The notes: generated by a model from the letters alone, not told the origin. Counted from the stretch's first letter, positions 26,249 to 36,572 are shown. The stretch: 64,000 bases of DNA from Nitrospira sp. (GCA_031315995.1 JALDRG010000002.1:434001-498000); one strand, 5' to 3'. Program-made: numbers and translations.

Positions 26249-27652
26249 ATGGCTGCACAGACACTATTCGAAAAAATTTGGAATGACCACGTGGTTCAAG
26301 CGGAACCAGACGGGACGACGTTGCTCTATATCGACCGCCATTTGGTGCACGAAGTCACCTCGCCGCAAGCCTTCGAAGGGTTGAGCGTAGCGGGCCGAAC
26401 CCCGCGCAGACCGGGCGCCGCGCTGGCCGTGCCCGATCACAATGTTCCGACGACCGACCGCCGCATTGCGATCGCCGACCCCATCAGCGCCAAACAAATT
26501 CAGACGTTGGAAGATAACTGTCGAACGTTCGGCATCACCCTGTTCGGCATGAACGACATTCGGCAAGGCGTGGTGCACGTCATCGGCCCTGAGCAGGGAT
26601 TCACCCTCCCGGGCATGACGATCGTCTGTGGGGATTCGCATACGTCGACCCATGGAGCTTTCGGCGCGCTCGCGTTTGGGATCGGCACCAGCGAAGTCGA
26701 ACATGTCCTGGCAACGCAATGCCTGGTACAAAAGCGTCCCAAAACGATGGAAGTCCGGGTGGATGGCCAGCTGTCACCCCGTTGCTCCGCCAAAGATGTC
26801 ATTCTCGCCATCATCGGCAAAATCGGCACGGCCGGGGGAACGGGCTATGTCATTGAATATACGGGATCCGCTATCCGCGCGCTCAGCATGGAAGGCCGTA
26901 TGACGCTCTGTAATATGTCGATCGAAGGCGGAGCTCGCGCCGGTATGGTGGCACCAGACGACATCACATTCGCCTATATCAAAGGACGCCCAATGGCTCC
27001 GAAGGGTGCCCTCTGGGATCAGGCCGTGACGGCCTGGCGACAACTCGCTTCCGATCCAGGGGCAACATACGACGCCGTCGTGGAGTTGCAGGCGGAGACG
27101 ATCGCCCCGCAGGTCACCTGGGGCACCAGCCCGGGTATGGTCACCGGGGTGGATGGACATGTGCCGGACCCTCACACCATGAGAGATGAGAAACTTCGAC
27201 AGGCCACGGAACGTGCTCTGGAGTATATGGCGTTGGTACCCGGGATGCCGATCCGTGACATCAAGATCGACAAGGTGTTCATCGGATCCTGCACCAATTC
27301 CCGGATTGAGGACCTTCGCCTCGCCGCCTCGTTCGCCAAGGGCAAGAAAGTTGCTGGTACCGTACATGCCATGGTGGTTCCCGGGTCCGGACTCGTGAAG
27401 CAGCAAGCGGAGCAAGAAGGGCTGGATCGAATCTTCAAGGAGTCGGGGTTCGAATGGCGGGAAGCGGGATGTAGCATGTGCCTGGCGATGAATGCCGACG
27501 TCCTACAGCCGGGAGAACGTTGCGCGTCAACCAGTAACCGGAACTTTGAAGGCCGTCAGGGAGCCGGCGGCCGGACCCACCTGGTGTCTCCGGCCATGGC
27601 GGTCGCAGCCGCCGTCGAAGGCCATTTCGTTGATATTCGGCACTGGTCATAA
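26249..27652 (+). CDS. leuC: 3-isopropylmalate dehydratase large subunit
   Basis: A 467-residue aconitase-family protein that, with LeuD, isomerises 2- to 3-isopropylmalate in leucine synthesis. The three cluster cysteines are seen in GSCTNSR (near residue 350) and GCSMCLAMN (near residue 410), and the substrate segment [15 protein letters not shown] is intact. ATG 26249 has AAGGAG seven bases upstream; another ATG two codons earlier is less well placed. The length equals that of E. coli LeuC. Confidence 0.97.
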   Translation: MAAQTLFEKIWNDHVVQAEPDGTTLLYIDRHLVHEVTSPQAFEGLSVAGRTPRRPGAALAVPDHNVPTTDRRIAIADPISAKQIQTLEDNCRTFGITLFGMNDIRQGVVHVIGPEQGFTLPGMTIVCGDSHTSTHGAFGALAFGIGTSEVEHVLATQCLVQKRPKTMEVRVDGQLSPRCSAKDVILAIIGKIGTAGGTGYVIEYTGSAIRALSMEGRMTLCNMSIEGGARAGMVAPDDITFAYIKGRPMAPKGALWDQAVTAWRQLASDPGATYDAVVELQAETIAPQVTWGTSPGMVTGVDGHVPDPHTMRDEKLRQATERALEYMALVPGMPIRDIKIDKVFIGSCTNSRIEDLRLAASFAKGKKVAGTVHAMVVPGSGLVKQQAEQEGLDRIFKESGFEWREAGCSMCLAMNADVLQPGERCASTSNRNFEGRQGAGGRTHLVSPAMAVAAAVEGHFVDIRHWS

Positions 27653-27729
27653 GGCCAGAAACACTTAACGCTTGGCATCGGCTCGATCGACGCCGCATCG
27701 GTCAGACACGAAGCACAAAAGGACACGTT

Positions 27730-28350
27730 ATGGAAGCATTCACCACTCTCTCAGGCTTGGTTGCGCCGTTGGACCGGCTCAATGTCGATACGGACCAAAT
27801 CATTCCGAAACAGTTCTTAAAGACAATCAAGCGAACCGGTCTACGGGAAGGATTGTTTTACGATTGGCGGCGGCGGAAGGATGGCTCACAGGATCCCGAC
27901 TTTTTCCTCAACCAGCCCCGCTATCAAGCGGCCACGATACTCCTGGCGCGAGATAATTTCGGCTGCGGATCGTCACGCGAACACGCCCCCTGGGCGCTGC
28001 TTGATCAAGGGTTTCGTTGCGTCCTCGCCCCCAGCTTCGCGGACATTTTCTACAACAACTGCTTTCAAAACGGTATTCTCCCGGTGGTCCTGACAGGGCC
28101 TGAAATCCAAGCCTTGTTCGAAGGCGTGACGGCCCGCGACGGATACCGGCTGACAGTGGACCTGGCGGCGCAGCGGGTGACGACGCCGGAAGGCGTCGCC
28201 TACCACTTCGAGATTGATCCGTTTCGGAAAGATTGTCTGTATCGCGGGTTGGACGCGATCGGCCTGACACTCCAGCATGCCGGCCGGATCACGGAATACG
28301 AGCAGCGGCGCCGCACCCAAGCTCCCTGGCTGTTTCAAGATGTGGGCTAA
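27730..28350 (+). CDS. leuD: 3-isopropylmalate dehydratase small subunit
   Basis: A 206-residue swivel-domain subunit that pairs with LeuC. It contains [18 protein letters not shown] at the N-terminus and [14 protein letters not shown], the substrate-specificity segment. The ATG at 27730 has AAGGA seven bases upstream. It is separated from leuC by 77 bases, so it may have an additional ribosome or promoter site, but the pair is normally an operon. Confidence 0.96.
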   Translation: MEAFTTLSGLVAPLDRLNVDTDQIIPKQFLKTIKRTGLREGLFYDWRRRKDGSQDPDFFLNQPRYQAATILLARDNFGCGSSREHAPWALLDQGFRCVLAPSFADIFYNNCFQNGILPVVLTGPEIQALFEGVTARDGYRLTVDLAAQRVTTPEGVAYHFEIDPFRKDCLYRGLDAIGLTLQHAGRITEYEQRRRTQAPWLFQDVG

Positions 28351-28371
28351 CTTCCGGAAAGGGAACTCGCT

Positions 28372-28785
28372 ATGACGTGGTGGGAAACCATTCTGTTTCC
28401 TGTGGCATGGCTGTGGAAACCGAAACTCCTCTTCGCGTTGTTCTTTTTCGGCGGCGCCGCCTATCTCCTGGTCATCTTCAACTGGAGCTATTCCGACGGA
28501 GACCGCGCCGGTTATCTCCAGAAGTTTTCCCGGAAAGGATGGATCTGCAAAACACGGGAAGGCGAGCTGGCCATGACAACCGTGCCCGGCGTGGCGCCGT
28601 TGTTATGGAATTTCAGTGTGTGGGATGAGGCCGTGGGCAAGCAGCTCGACGGGCAGATGGGAAAACGGGTCGTCCTTCACTACAAAGAGTTTCGCTACAT
28701 CCCCACCACCTGCTTCGGAGAGACCACCTATTTCGTGGATCGCGTCGAAGTCTTGGACTCACCACACGAACCTACCGGACGCTGA
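28372..28785 (+). CDS. Conserved single-span membrane protein
   Basis: A 137-residue protein with one N-terminal membrane helix (residues 20-37). The rest is outside the membrane and contains YLQKFSRKGWICKTREGEL and FGETTYFVDRVE. I recall proteins with these segments as broadly distributed hypotheticals, sometimes misannotated as 6-phosphogluconate dehydrogenase. It lies 21 bases behind leuD, so co-transcription is likely although no link to leucine synthesis is evident. Confidence 0.82.
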   Translation: MTWWETILFPVAWLWKPKLLFALFFFGGAAYLLVIFNWSYSDGDRAGYLQKFSRKGWICKTREGELAMTTVPGVAPLLWNFSVWDEAVGKQLDGQMGKRVVLHYKEFRYIPTTCFGETTYFVDRVEVLDSPHEPTGR

Positions 28786-28937
28786 CACTGCGCCACAAAG
28801 CCTTCTTCGCAGTCCGTCGTTCCTGAAACATCGTTCATCTCTCGGGACCGCCCGGCTGCAGTCCACGGCGAGGTACACTTCGCGATGCACGCTTCACGGA
28901 GGTCCGAGAGAGCCGGCGACGGACCGTGCCGGCATCT

Positions 28938-29996
28938 TCAGAGCCACCTCTTTTGTTTAAAAAAGAACAGCATGGCCAGGCCCGTCATCGCCATGACCCC
29001 GAGCACGACCGGATATCCCCAGGGTGATTTCAATTCCGGCATGTGTTCGAAATTCATTCCATAGATACTCGCGATAAAGCTGAGCGGCATGAAAATCGTC
29101 GTGATGATCGTCAGCACTTTCATGACGCCGTTCAAGCGATAACTCACGCTGGAGAGATACACCTCCATCATGGACGATACCATTTCACGCAAAGTCTCGA
29201 TCGTATCGCCGATTTGAATGATGTGGTCGTAGACGTCGCGGATAAAGATCTTCGTCGACCCCTGCAAGAACTGCTCGTCCGAGCGAGACAGATTGTTCAT
29301 CACATCCCGGAGCGGCCAGACTGAGCGACGCAGAAACAGAAGTTGCCGCTTGAGCGTATGAATGTCTCGCAGCGTCTCCGGACCAGGATTCGTGACGCAC
29401 AGATCCTGCAGCGCTTCAATTTTCTCTCCCAACGTTTCCAAGATGACGAAGTATCGATCCACGATCGAATCCATCAGCGCATACAACAAATAATCAGCAC
29501 CTGCGTGCCGCAACCGACCTTTCCCGCTCCGCAACCGTTCCTTCACGCCCTGAAAGACATCTCCACCGTGTTCCTGAAAGGACAGCAGAAAGTTCTCCCC
29601 GAAGACCAAGCTGACTTGCTCGACATTGATATCTCCCTCGCGTTGCCCCCCAGACAGCATCTTGAGCACGACATACCCATACGTGCCATAGTCGTCGAGC
29701 TTCGGACGTTGGTCGGTATTCGCAATATCTTCCAGCAGCAAGGGATGCAGCCCGAACATTTTCCCGAATGTCTCCAGCACCTCCATTTTGTGTACGCCCC
29801 CGACGTCGACCCAACGGACGGTCGGCTCCCCCGTCATCGCCACTTCATCCGGCTTCGCCACCATGCGTTCGTGGAACTGCCCTTCGCCGTATTCGTATAC
29901 CGAAATGGTGACTGTCTCAGATTTTTTTTCGCCGATATGGACCAGCGTGCCGGGAGGCAATCCCGCTTTGCGGGAACGTTTGTGCGTCAACTTCAT
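28938..29996 (-). CDS. corA: CorA-family magnesium/cobalt transporter
   Basis: A 352-residue channel. The N-terminal cytoplasmic domain is followed by a long helix and two C-terminal membrane segments; the YGMNFEHMPEL motif provides the pore GMN sequence and periplasmic loop. The C-terminus ends in a Lys-rich FFKQKRWL. The start MKLTHKRSRKAG at 29996 avoids 21 extra residues. CorA imports Mg2+ by a homopentameric pore. It faces leuCD convergently. Confidence 0.95.
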   Translation of the reverse strand: MKLTHKRSRKAGLPPGTLVHIGEKKSETVTISVYEYGEGQFHERMVAKPDEVAMTGEPTVRWVDVGGVHKMEVLETFGKMFGLHPLLLEDIANTDQRPKLDDYGTYGYVVLKMLSGGQREGDINVEQVSLVFGENFLLSFQEHGGDVFQGVKERLRSGKGRLRHAGADYLLYALMDSIVDRYFVILETLGEKIEALQDLCVTNPGPETLRDIHTLKRQLLFLRRSVWPLRDVMNNLSRSDEQFLQGSTKIFIRDVYDHIIQIGDTIETLREMVSSMMEVYLSSVSYRLNGVMKVLTIITTIFMPLSFIASIYGMNFEHMPELKSPWGYPVVLGVMAMTGLAMLFFFKQKRWL

Positions 29997-30142
29997 CGTA
30001 ACCCAGCTTGTACCCGGAACCGGAAGGAGCGTCAAGAGCCGACGGCGGCGCCATGCCACTCTGTGCTTTGCTCCCGAGCGAAGACCTGGTACGGTGAAGA
30101 GGCGAGTGCGTCACCTTTCTCCACGAACCGGGATCGTGCACG

Positions 30143-30958
30143 ATGATGGACCATGAACTCACTGCTTTGTCGGACGCCATAACGCGGGCCGGTCGTGAAG
30201 CGCTCCGATGGTCGGCCGTGGGCTATGACACCTATAACAAACCGGATCAGTCGCCGGTCACGTCCGCCGACCTGGCCGTGAATCAGGTCCTCCGTGACCA
30301 CTTGTCGACGGCATTTCCGGAAGACGGTTGGTTGTCAGAGGAAACCGAGGATAATCAAGATCGACTCACCAGAACGCGTGTCTGGATCGTCGACCCGATC
30401 GATGGAACGCGCTCGTTTATCAGGGGTCTGCCGGAATTTTGCCTTTCGGTGGCGCTCGTCGAGCACGGTGTGCCGACCGTGGCGGCGATCTTCAATCCAG
30501 CCACCGGCGAGTTCTTTTCGGCCATTCGCGGCCGGGGCATCCGTGTCACCCGCCTCCCGCAGGCTGATCACCCCCCCTTCGCCTCGTCCGACCGACCACT
30601 CGCCCTTGTGAACCCGTGGGAATTCCGGGTCGGCCGCTTTCAGGCTCTTGAGCCTCATCTGCATTGCCGTCCCATCGGCTCGATTGCTTACGCCCTCGCC
30701 TTAGTGGCGGCAGGACTAGCCGATGCCGTCGTGACCTTGGAGGGAGGCAACGAATGGGATATCGCCGCCGGCGTCCTGTTGATCGAAGAAAGCGGAGGAC
30801 GTGCCACCACCGCCGCAGGCCATGCCTTCGCATTCAACCGTCCCGATCCCACCGTGCAGGGCACGTTGGGCATTGCTGCGGACCTGGCCCCGGCGGCCCG
30901 AGCGCACCTCATTCGGTTCAGTACCGCAGGTGCCGGCCTTCGCTCCCCTCTCGCCTAA
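30143..30958 (+). CDS. Inositol-monophosphatase-family phosphatase
   Basis: A 271-residue Li+-sensitive Mg2+ phosphatase of the IMPase/CysQ family. Metal-site motifs are seen: EE after WLSEE (about residue 67), DPIDGTRSFIRGLPEF (about residue 90) and WDIAAGVLLIEESGG (about residue 205). The family includes inositol-1-phosphatase, fructose-1,6-bisphosphatase and 3'-phosphoadenosine 5'-phosphate phosphatase; the substrate cannot be assigned from sequence alone. Either of the first two Met codons may be used. Confidence 0.9.
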   Translation: MMDHELTALSDAITRAGREALRWSAVGYDTYNKPDQSPVTSADLAVNQVLRDHLSTAFPEDGWLSEETEDNQDRLTRTRVWIVDPIDGTRSFIRGLPEFCLSVALVEHGVPTVAAIFNPATGEFFSAIRGRGIRVTRLPQADHPPFASSDRPLALVNPWEFRVGRFQALEPHLHCRPIGSIAYALALVAAGLADAVVTLEGGNEWDIAAGVLLIEESGGRATTAAGHAFAFNRPDPTVQGTLGIAADLAPAARAHLIRFSTAGAGLRSPLA

Positions 30959-31019
30959 CCCTTTCAACTGCCGAATCTTCTCTGTACGATGACCTGCATC
31001 GCTCATATGGAGGTGTCTG

Positions 31020-31904
31020 ATGAACGTGGCCTTGCTGGGCACAGGATTGTTGGGGCAGGCGGTGGCCGAACGGCTGCATGCCACCGGCCACACCCTGTCT
31101 GCCTATAACCGTTCCGCCGAGAAGACCCTCGCGCTGCGGCAACAGGGTATCGCCATCGCCTCGAATGCGGCAGAGGCCATATCCGCCGCGGACGTGGTCC
31201 TCCTCCTGCTGTCGGACGCGACGGCCATTCGTGCCGTCCTCTTCGAGCCTTCCACGAGCCGAGCGATCCGCGGACGTACCCTTATTCAGATGGGGACGAT
31301 CGGCCCTTCGGAAAGTTGTTCGATCCAAGCAGCCGTCGAGGACTTGGGCGGGCGTTACCTGGAAGCGCCGGTCCTCGGCGGCATCGCCGAAGCGAAGGCG
31401 GGCACGCTCCTGATCATGGTGGGGGCGACTCCGGAACACTATGCCGAATGGTCGCCTCTGCTCCATGCCCTCGGGTCGGACGTGCGTCTGATCGGCCTCC
31501 CCGGAAAGGCGGCGGTCATGAAGCTCGCGCTGAATCAGCTCATCGCCGCAGAAATGGCGGCGTTCTCCCTCAGTCTGGGGTTGGTTCGCCAAAGCGGGGT
31601 CGATGTCGAGAATTTTATGGCGGTGCTGCGAAAGAGTGCGCTCTATGCGCCGATGTTCGACAAGAAACTGCCTCGACTGGTGGAGCGGAACTATGAGCGG
31701 CCGAACTTTTCCACGCGCCATCTGCTGAAAGACGTGGAGCTGACGGCCGCTGCCGCAGACACGGCACACCTATCTGCTGGCGGGCTCTCGGGGGTCCGCT
31801 CTCTGCTGATCGACACCATTGCCCTGGGGCTGGGAGACATGGATTACTCCGCCGTCTATGAAGGGGTCGATCCCGCAGCAGAACGTCGCGGTAACGGCTA
31901 CTGA
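31020..31904 (+). CDS. NAD(P)-dependent beta-hydroxyacid dehydrogenase
   Basis: A 294-residue protein of the 3-hydroxyisobutyrate/tartronate-semialdehyde reductase family. It starts with the Rossmann motif ALLGTGLLGQAVAERL; an APVLGGIAEAKAG segment carries the substrate loop, and GKAAVMKLALNQL carries the likely catalytic Lys. GGAGGTG precedes the ATG. It could act on gamma-hydroxybutyrate/glyoxylate-type semialdehydes, but the true substrate is unknown. Its 3' end overlaps the next gene (opposite strand) by seven bases. Confidence 0.88.
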   Translation: MNVALLGTGLLGQAVAERLHATGHTLSAYNRSAEKTLALRQQGIAIASNAAEAISAADVVLLLLSDATAIRAVLFEPSTSRAIRGRTLIQMGTIGPSESCSIQAAVEDLGGRYLEAPVLGGIAEAKAGTLLIMVGATPEHYAEWSPLLHALGSDVRLIGLPGKAAVMKLALNQLIAAEMAAFSLSLGLVRQSGVDVENFMAVLRKSALYAPMFDKKLPRLVERNYERPNFSTRHLLKDVELTAAAADTAHLSAGGLSGVRSLLIDTIALGLGDMDYSAVYEGVDPAAERRGNGY

Positions 31905-32383
31905 GAAGCGGGCTCGGCGGGCAGAAGCCGGTTTCCCACTAACGACTGCACCTTCATCACGTGAAACCGTCCGCCGACCTTCTTCGGAGCGGTGTCCCCT
32001 TCGATGCGTGTATACCACCAATGACCATCGCCTTCTGAAAAATCAGACGATAGCGTGATCTCGAATCCCCCTTCCCGATCATTCTCGCGTTGAGCCCAGG
32101 CTCCTTCCCAGCGGTGATCGAGTACAACCTTGGTCCGAAACCGTCCGTCTTTAAAATCATAGCTGCCGTCACCGAATCGATCCAGCCTCAATGGGACAAC
32201 CATTCCGCCTTCCTCGTATTCCCATTCACCCGCAAGGACAGGAATCTCCCCCCGCTGTAACGAAGCGTCTGCCGACACAGGCTCCGGCAGCGAAGCCGCT
32301 TGTGGCCGCGGCGAGTGGCTGCAGGCGGGCAACGTCAGCGCGCCGAGGCACATCGACATCAAGAACAATCTCTTGTAGTTCAT
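31898..32383 (-). CDS. Lipoprotein of unknown function
   Basis: A 161-residue lipoprotein: signal peptide with lipobox LPAC (Cys about residue 21), then a mature beta-rich part (GEWEYEEGGMVVPLRLDRFG, GHWWYTRIEGDTAPKK). No family is recognised. The start MNYKRLFLMSM at 32383 is preferred over a Met three codons upstream. It ends in tail-to-tail overlap with the dehydrogenase gene. Confidence 0.78.
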   Translation of the reverse strand: MNYKRLFLMSMCLGALTLPACSHSPRPQAASLPEPVSADASLQRGEIPVLAGEWEYEEGGMVVPLRLDRFGDGSYDFKDGRFRTKVVLDHRWEGAWAQRENDREGGFEITLSSDFSEGDGHWWYTRIEGDTAPKKVGGRFHVMKVQSLVGNRLLPAEPASQ

Positions 32384-32817
32384 CGTGTACATCCCATGTG
32401 TTTCCGAACGCCCTCACCTTCCAGTGCTTCGCGTAAACACTTTACATACCACGCAGCCCCACTTCACTCAAGCCCCTCACGAATTTGGCTCATTTCAACC
32501 ACTCACCGACTGTGCCCCTGAATGCCTCAACGGTCGACCACGTCACGACTTAGCTGCCAGCCGCCTGGTTCGCCGGAAAGTGACGCCGTTGCGGGTCAGA
32601 TCATGTAGCACGCCCTGATCCGCTCGTCATATATCCTGGGCTTCTCCCCCACCAGGACGCCTCAAGGTCGGACTCCCTCAACCGATAAGGAGAAGGCAGG
32701 AAAGGCCTGCCCGGCAGCACAGCTTCGGCCTGCGCTCATCGAGAAGAGATCCCGTGCTCGCTGTCACGAACCAATCCGCACCGGAATGATCAGTACAGAG
32801 AAACAGTTGATCGCACC
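32384..32817. other. 434-base intergenic region upstream of hybrid kinase
   Basis: Divergent spacer between the lipoprotein gene and the hybrid kinase gene. No coding frame is supported. A short hairpin GGCAGG (32695-32700) / CCTGCC (32706-32711) with an AAAGG loop lies about 105 bases ahead of the kinase start, in what would be the kinase leader. No clear promoter was identified by eye. Confidence 0.5.
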
Positions 32818-35712
32818 ATGAGTATCGCGCCATTTCCAGACAACGAACCACAGCGGATCGAAGCCCTCGCACGGTCCGAATCGATCCAGGCGCGATGTCT
32901 ATTTGCACTCGAGCATGCCATCGACGGGAACGCCATCCTCGACCGAGCCGGGCGCTTCACGTATGTCAATCGGGCGCATGCCGCGATCTATGGATATGAC
33001 CCAGCCGAACTCATTGGAAAATCGTGGAAAGACTTGTACGCCTCCGACTGGGTGACCAAGATTGAAACCGTCTTCTTCCCCCTTCTCCTGCAGCGGGGCC
33101 AGTGGCACGGGGAGACTATCGGCAAGAAAAAGCTCGGCGACGTCATCACGACAGAAGTTTCTCTCACGCTCTTCCCTGTGCAGGATGGGCAGGACGACTG
33201 GCTGCTCTGGACCAGCCGCGATCAGACGGCCACGCGCGGTGAGATTCTCGACACACAATCAAGGCTCCAGGCCGTCCTGGATGCCGCTACCGAAGTCGCC
33301 ATCATCGCGATGAATCTCAACGGCGTCATCACCGTGTTCAATCGCGGTGCGGAATGGATGCTGGCGTACGATGCAGACGAGATGATCGGCACACAGACCC
33401 CTCTCATCCTGCACCTCCCGGCCGAAGTGGAGTCCCGTGGCCGGGAACTGTCGTCCCAGTTCGGGCGGCCCATCCAGGGATTCGACATATTGGTGGAAGA
33501 GGCTCGGCAAGGCACGCATGAAGAACGGGAATGGACCTATGTCCGAAAAGACGGACAGCAAATTCCGGTCACTCTTTTGGTCACTGCTATGCGCGATGCC
33601 TCGGGCTACATCACAGGCTACCTCGGGATCGCCAAGGATCTGACCGAGACCAAAGTGGCCGAAGCCGCCTTGCGCACAAGCGAGGAACGGTATCAGGTCG
33701 CCGTCAGAGGATCGAGCGACGGCATCTGGGATTGGAACATCCTGACGAATGAGATGTATTACTCACCACGATGCAAAGAACTCCTCGGATATGAAGATGA
33801 CGAAATCGATAATGTGTTCGCCGACCTCTCCGCTCGTCTTCACCCAGACGACGAGCGCGGCGTTCGCACAGCGCTGGAGGCCCACCTTACCAACAAGACG
33901 CCATTCGACATCGAGTATCGGTTGCGCGCCCAGTCCGGTCACGACCGCTGGTTTCGTGCGCGAGGGCAGGCGATGTGGAACGAACAGGGCCGACCTGTCC
34001 GTATGGCGGGATCGCTGACCGATATCACCGAGCGCAAGGCCGCCGAGCAAGCACTGTCAGACGCGGCCGCGGAACTCGCAGGCCGGAATGTGGAACTGCA
34101 GCAAGCGCGGGATCATGCCTTGGCCGCAACGAAAGCCAAGAGCGAGTTTCTCGCTTCCATGAGCCACGAAATTCGGACCCCGATGAATGCGATCATCGGG
34201 ATGGCCGATCTCCTTCAGGAGACGTCGCTCTCGCAGGTCCAGCAGGAATATGTCACTCGATTCAGCCGTGCCGCCGAAAGCTTACTGGAGTTGATCAACG
34301 ACATCCTGGATTTGTCGAAAATCGAAGCCGGGCATCTTGAATTGGAAGCGATCCCCTTCGACTTGCATGAGCTCGTCGACAGAATCGCTGAGTCGATGGC
34401 CGTCCGCGCCTATGCCAAAGGCATCGAATTGATCGCCTTCGTGCACCCCGACGTCCCCGCCACGGTCATCGGCGATTCCACCCGCTTGCGACAGGTGCTC
34501 GTCAATCTGGTGGGCAACGCCGTCAAATTTACGGAACGAGGAGAGGTCGTGCTCAGAGTGGAACCCGGTCGCGATCCGTCGTCGCCCGGAGCCCTTCGCT
34601 TCTCGATCTCCGATACCGGCATCGGGATTCCGAGCGACAAGATCGGGACCATCTTTGAGAGCTTCACGCAGGTCGATTCATCCACCACGCGCAAGTATGG
34701 CGGGACCGGTCTCGGCCTGAGCATATCGAAACGTATCGTAGCGTTGATGGGGGGATGCATCGAGGTCGACAGCCTCCTCGGGCAGGGCAGTACATTTTCA
34801 TTTGCTCTGCACTTCGCGCCCTCCGCCGTTCAGGAACCGCTGTCGGCAATCCCCTCGATGAATCTCGACGGCCGCCGCATTCTCATTGCAGACGGCAACC
34901 GCACCAGTCGGATGATCATTCGGGATCACCTCTCCCGCCTGGGCGCCTTGATTGTCGAATCACCCGATGGCGTGGCTGCCTTGACGGCTCTCGATACCGC
35001 GCGACAGCGGGAGGAGCCGATCGACCTGGCGATCTTGGATAGCCACCTCCCCGATCAGCACGGGGTGGACTTGGCCAAAGCCATCCGCCGCCGAGCCGAC
35101 GGCACCGCGCTTCCCTTAGTCATACACACCGCGGAAGTGCGCCGCGCCGCCACCCGCCGGACCGACGAGTTACACATTGCCGGCTATCTCTACAAACCCA
35201 TCAGCCGCAAGCGGCTGCTCGCCGCGGTGGGCCTCGCGCTCCAGAACACACCGGCCATGCCCGCAACACCGCCGCCAACAGCGGTTCCCCCCGATCGGTC
35301 CACCGAGGCTCCGCTGGCCATCCTGCTCGTCGAAGATCTGGAAGACAATCGCAACTTGATTGCCTTGTTTCTGAAAGCCACGCCCCACCGGTTGGATGTG
35401 GCAGAAAACGGCGCCGTCGGAGTGGAAAAATTTCAGACCGGCCCCTACGACCTGGTCTTGATGGATATACAGATGCCGGTGATGGATGGCTACCAGGCCA
35501 CGAGCATCATCCGGGCATGGGAACAGGAACGAGGACGCAAAGCTACGCCGATCCTCGCCCTGACGGCCAATGCGTTCAAAGAAGACATCGAGAAAAGCCA
35601 GGCCGCCGGCTTCACGACACATCTGACGAAACCCATCAAAAAAAAGACGCTGTTGGAGGCCATTCTCACGCATACCGGGCCGCGCCTCGATCGGACGGTC
35701 TCACATTCTTGA
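32818..35712 (+). CDS. Hybrid histidine kinase (3 PAS, HisKA, HATPase, 2 REC)
   Basis: A 964-residue cytoplasmic sensor kinase without membrane segments. Three PAS domains span about residues 25-140, 155-275 and 290-405; a HisKA domain follows with the phospho-His450 in SHEIRTPMNAIIG, then a HATPase_c domain (NAVKFTERGEV, DTGIGIPSDKIG, GTGLGLSISKRIV) about residues 550-665. Two C-terminal receivers come next: the first has Asp741 in LAILDSHLP but its acidic pocket reads ADGN, so metal binding may be weak; the second has Asp883 in LVLMDIQMPVMDG. The Hpt and receiver genes follow directly. Confidence 0.94.
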   Translation: MSIAPFPDNEPQRIEALARSESIQARCLFALEHAIDGNAILDRAGRFTYVNRAHAAIYGYDPAELIGKSWKDLYASDWVTKIETVFFPLLLQRGQWHGETIGKKKLGDVITTEVSLTLFPVQDGQDDWLLWTSRDQTATRGEILDTQSRLQAVLDAATEVAIIAMNLNGVITVFNRGAEWMLAYDADEMIGTQTPLILHLPAEVESRGRELSSQFGRPIQGFDILVEEARQGTHEEREWTYVRKDGQQIPVTLLVTAMRDASGYITGYLGIAKDLTETKVAEAALRTSEERYQVAVRGSSDGIWDWNILTNEMYYSPRCKELLGYEDDEIDNVFADLSARLHPDDERGVRTALEAHLTNKTPFDIEYRLRAQSGHDRWFRARGQAMWNEQGRPVRMAGSLTDITERKAAEQALSDAAAELAGRNVELQQARDHALAATKAKSEFLASMSHEIRTPMNAIIGMADLLQETSLSQVQQEYVTRFSRAAESLLELINDILDLSKIEAGHLELEAIPFDLHELVDRIAESMAVRAYAKGIELIAFVHPDVPATVIGDSTRLRQVLVNLVGNAVKFTERGEVVLRVEPGRDPSSPGALRFSISDTGIGIPSDKIGTIFESFTQVDSSTTRKYGGTGLGLSISKRIVALMGGCIEVDSLLGQGSTFSFALHFAPSAVQEPLSAIPSMNLDGRRILIADGNRTSRMIIRDHLSRLGALIVESPDGVAALTALDTARQREEPIDLAILDSHLPDQHGVDLAKAIRRRADGTALPLVIHTAEVRRAATRRTDELHIAGYLYKPISRKRLLAAVGLALQNTPAMPATPPPTAVPPDRSTEAPLAILLVEDLEDNRNLIALFLKATPHRLDVAENGAVGVEKFQTGPYDLVLMDIQMPVMDGYQATSIIRAWEQERGRKATPILALTANAFKEDIEKSQAAGFTTHLTKPIKKKTLLEAILTHTGPRLDRTVSHS

Positions 35713-35752
35713 GCCGCTATGCCGTCATCTCGCCACGAAAGGAGGCAGCCTG

Positions 35753-36094
35753 ATGAGTGAGAACACGCCTGAGTCGTCGGACCTCGAATCCTGGCCGTCT
35801 GAGGCGCGTGTCGATGCCTCGTTCGAGCCACTGATTCCGAAGTTCATGGCCAACCGGAAGAAAGAGATCACGACCATGGCGGAGGCCGTCAGCCAGGGCG
35901 ACTTTGAAACGATCCGAAAAGTGGCACATGGCATGAAAGGCGTCAGCGGAAGCTACGGCTTTCCCGAGATGACGACCGTGGCGGCCCGCCTCGAGCAGGC
36001 CGCCAAGACTGCCGATGAGGGGTCCATCAACCGAGACCTCAGGACGCTGGCGTCGTATCTTGATCGTGTCACCATCGTCTACGAGGAATCGTGA
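35753..36094 (+). CDS. Histidine phosphotransfer (Hpt) protein
   Basis: A 113-residue four-helix-bundle Hpt protein with phospho-His59 in KVAHGMKGVSGSYG. The Ser/Glu-rich N-terminus is flexible. It follows the hybrid kinase by 40 bases and is the natural partner for its receivers: kinase REC to Hpt to a downstream receiver. The start at 35753 has GGAGG nearby. The role is inferred from domain content; phosphotransfer itself has not been tested. Confidence 0.92.
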   Translation: MSENTPESSDLESWPSEARVDASFEPLIPKFMANRKKEITTMAEAVSQGDFETIRKVAHGMKGVSGSYGFPEMTTVAARLEQAAKTADEGSINRDLRTLASYLDRVTIVYEES

Positions 36095-36152
36095 TCGGCA
36101 TGCAGTTTCGACCTCGACATATCATGACCGCCGAGCGAAGAGAAAGGACCAC

Positions 36153-36572
36153 ATGACCAGCACCAAGGGCTCGCCAGAACTCACGATCCTCATGGTTGAA
36201 AATGAAGAAGATACCGCGTGTCTGTTGGAATTTGTGCTACAAAAGAATGGGTATCGTGTGATTCATTCCAACAATGGCAACCACGCCAAAAATCTGATCT
36301 CCGCCATGAATCCTCCGGATGCCGTCCTCTTGGACATGACGTTGCCCGACACGACAGGGCTTGATCTCCTTGACTACTTGCGGACACAACACCACTGGCA
36401 GACGACACCGGTGGCCCTGCTCACGACCAATGCCGAGAGCCTCGATTCGGGCCGGGCGGCACGCCTCGGCGTCAGGGACTATATTCTCAAACCCGTGAGC
36501 CCGACGCGGCTGGCGATGCGAGTGAACCGGCTGTTGGCGGAGTCGCAGCGGAAACAGACTCGTGTGGCATGA
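36153..36572 (+). CDS. Single-domain response regulator (variant acidic pocket)
   Basis: A 139-residue CheY-like receiver without an output domain. The phospho-acceptor is Asp61 in LLDMTLPD and the Lys of YILKP is conserved. The acidic pair reads VENEED rather than VEDE/VDDD, so the second metal ligand is Asn, unusual for an active receiver. A Thr is present in LLTTNAE. The start ATG 36153 follows AAAGGA. It is a likely paralogue of the next gene. Confidence 0.9.
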   Translation: MTSTKGSPELTILMVENEEDTACLLEFVLQKNGYRVIHSNNGNHAKNLISAMNPPDAVLLDMTLPDTTGLDLLDYLRTQHHWQTTPVALLTTNAESLDSGRAARLGVRDYILKPVSPTRLAMRVNRLLAESQRKQTRVA

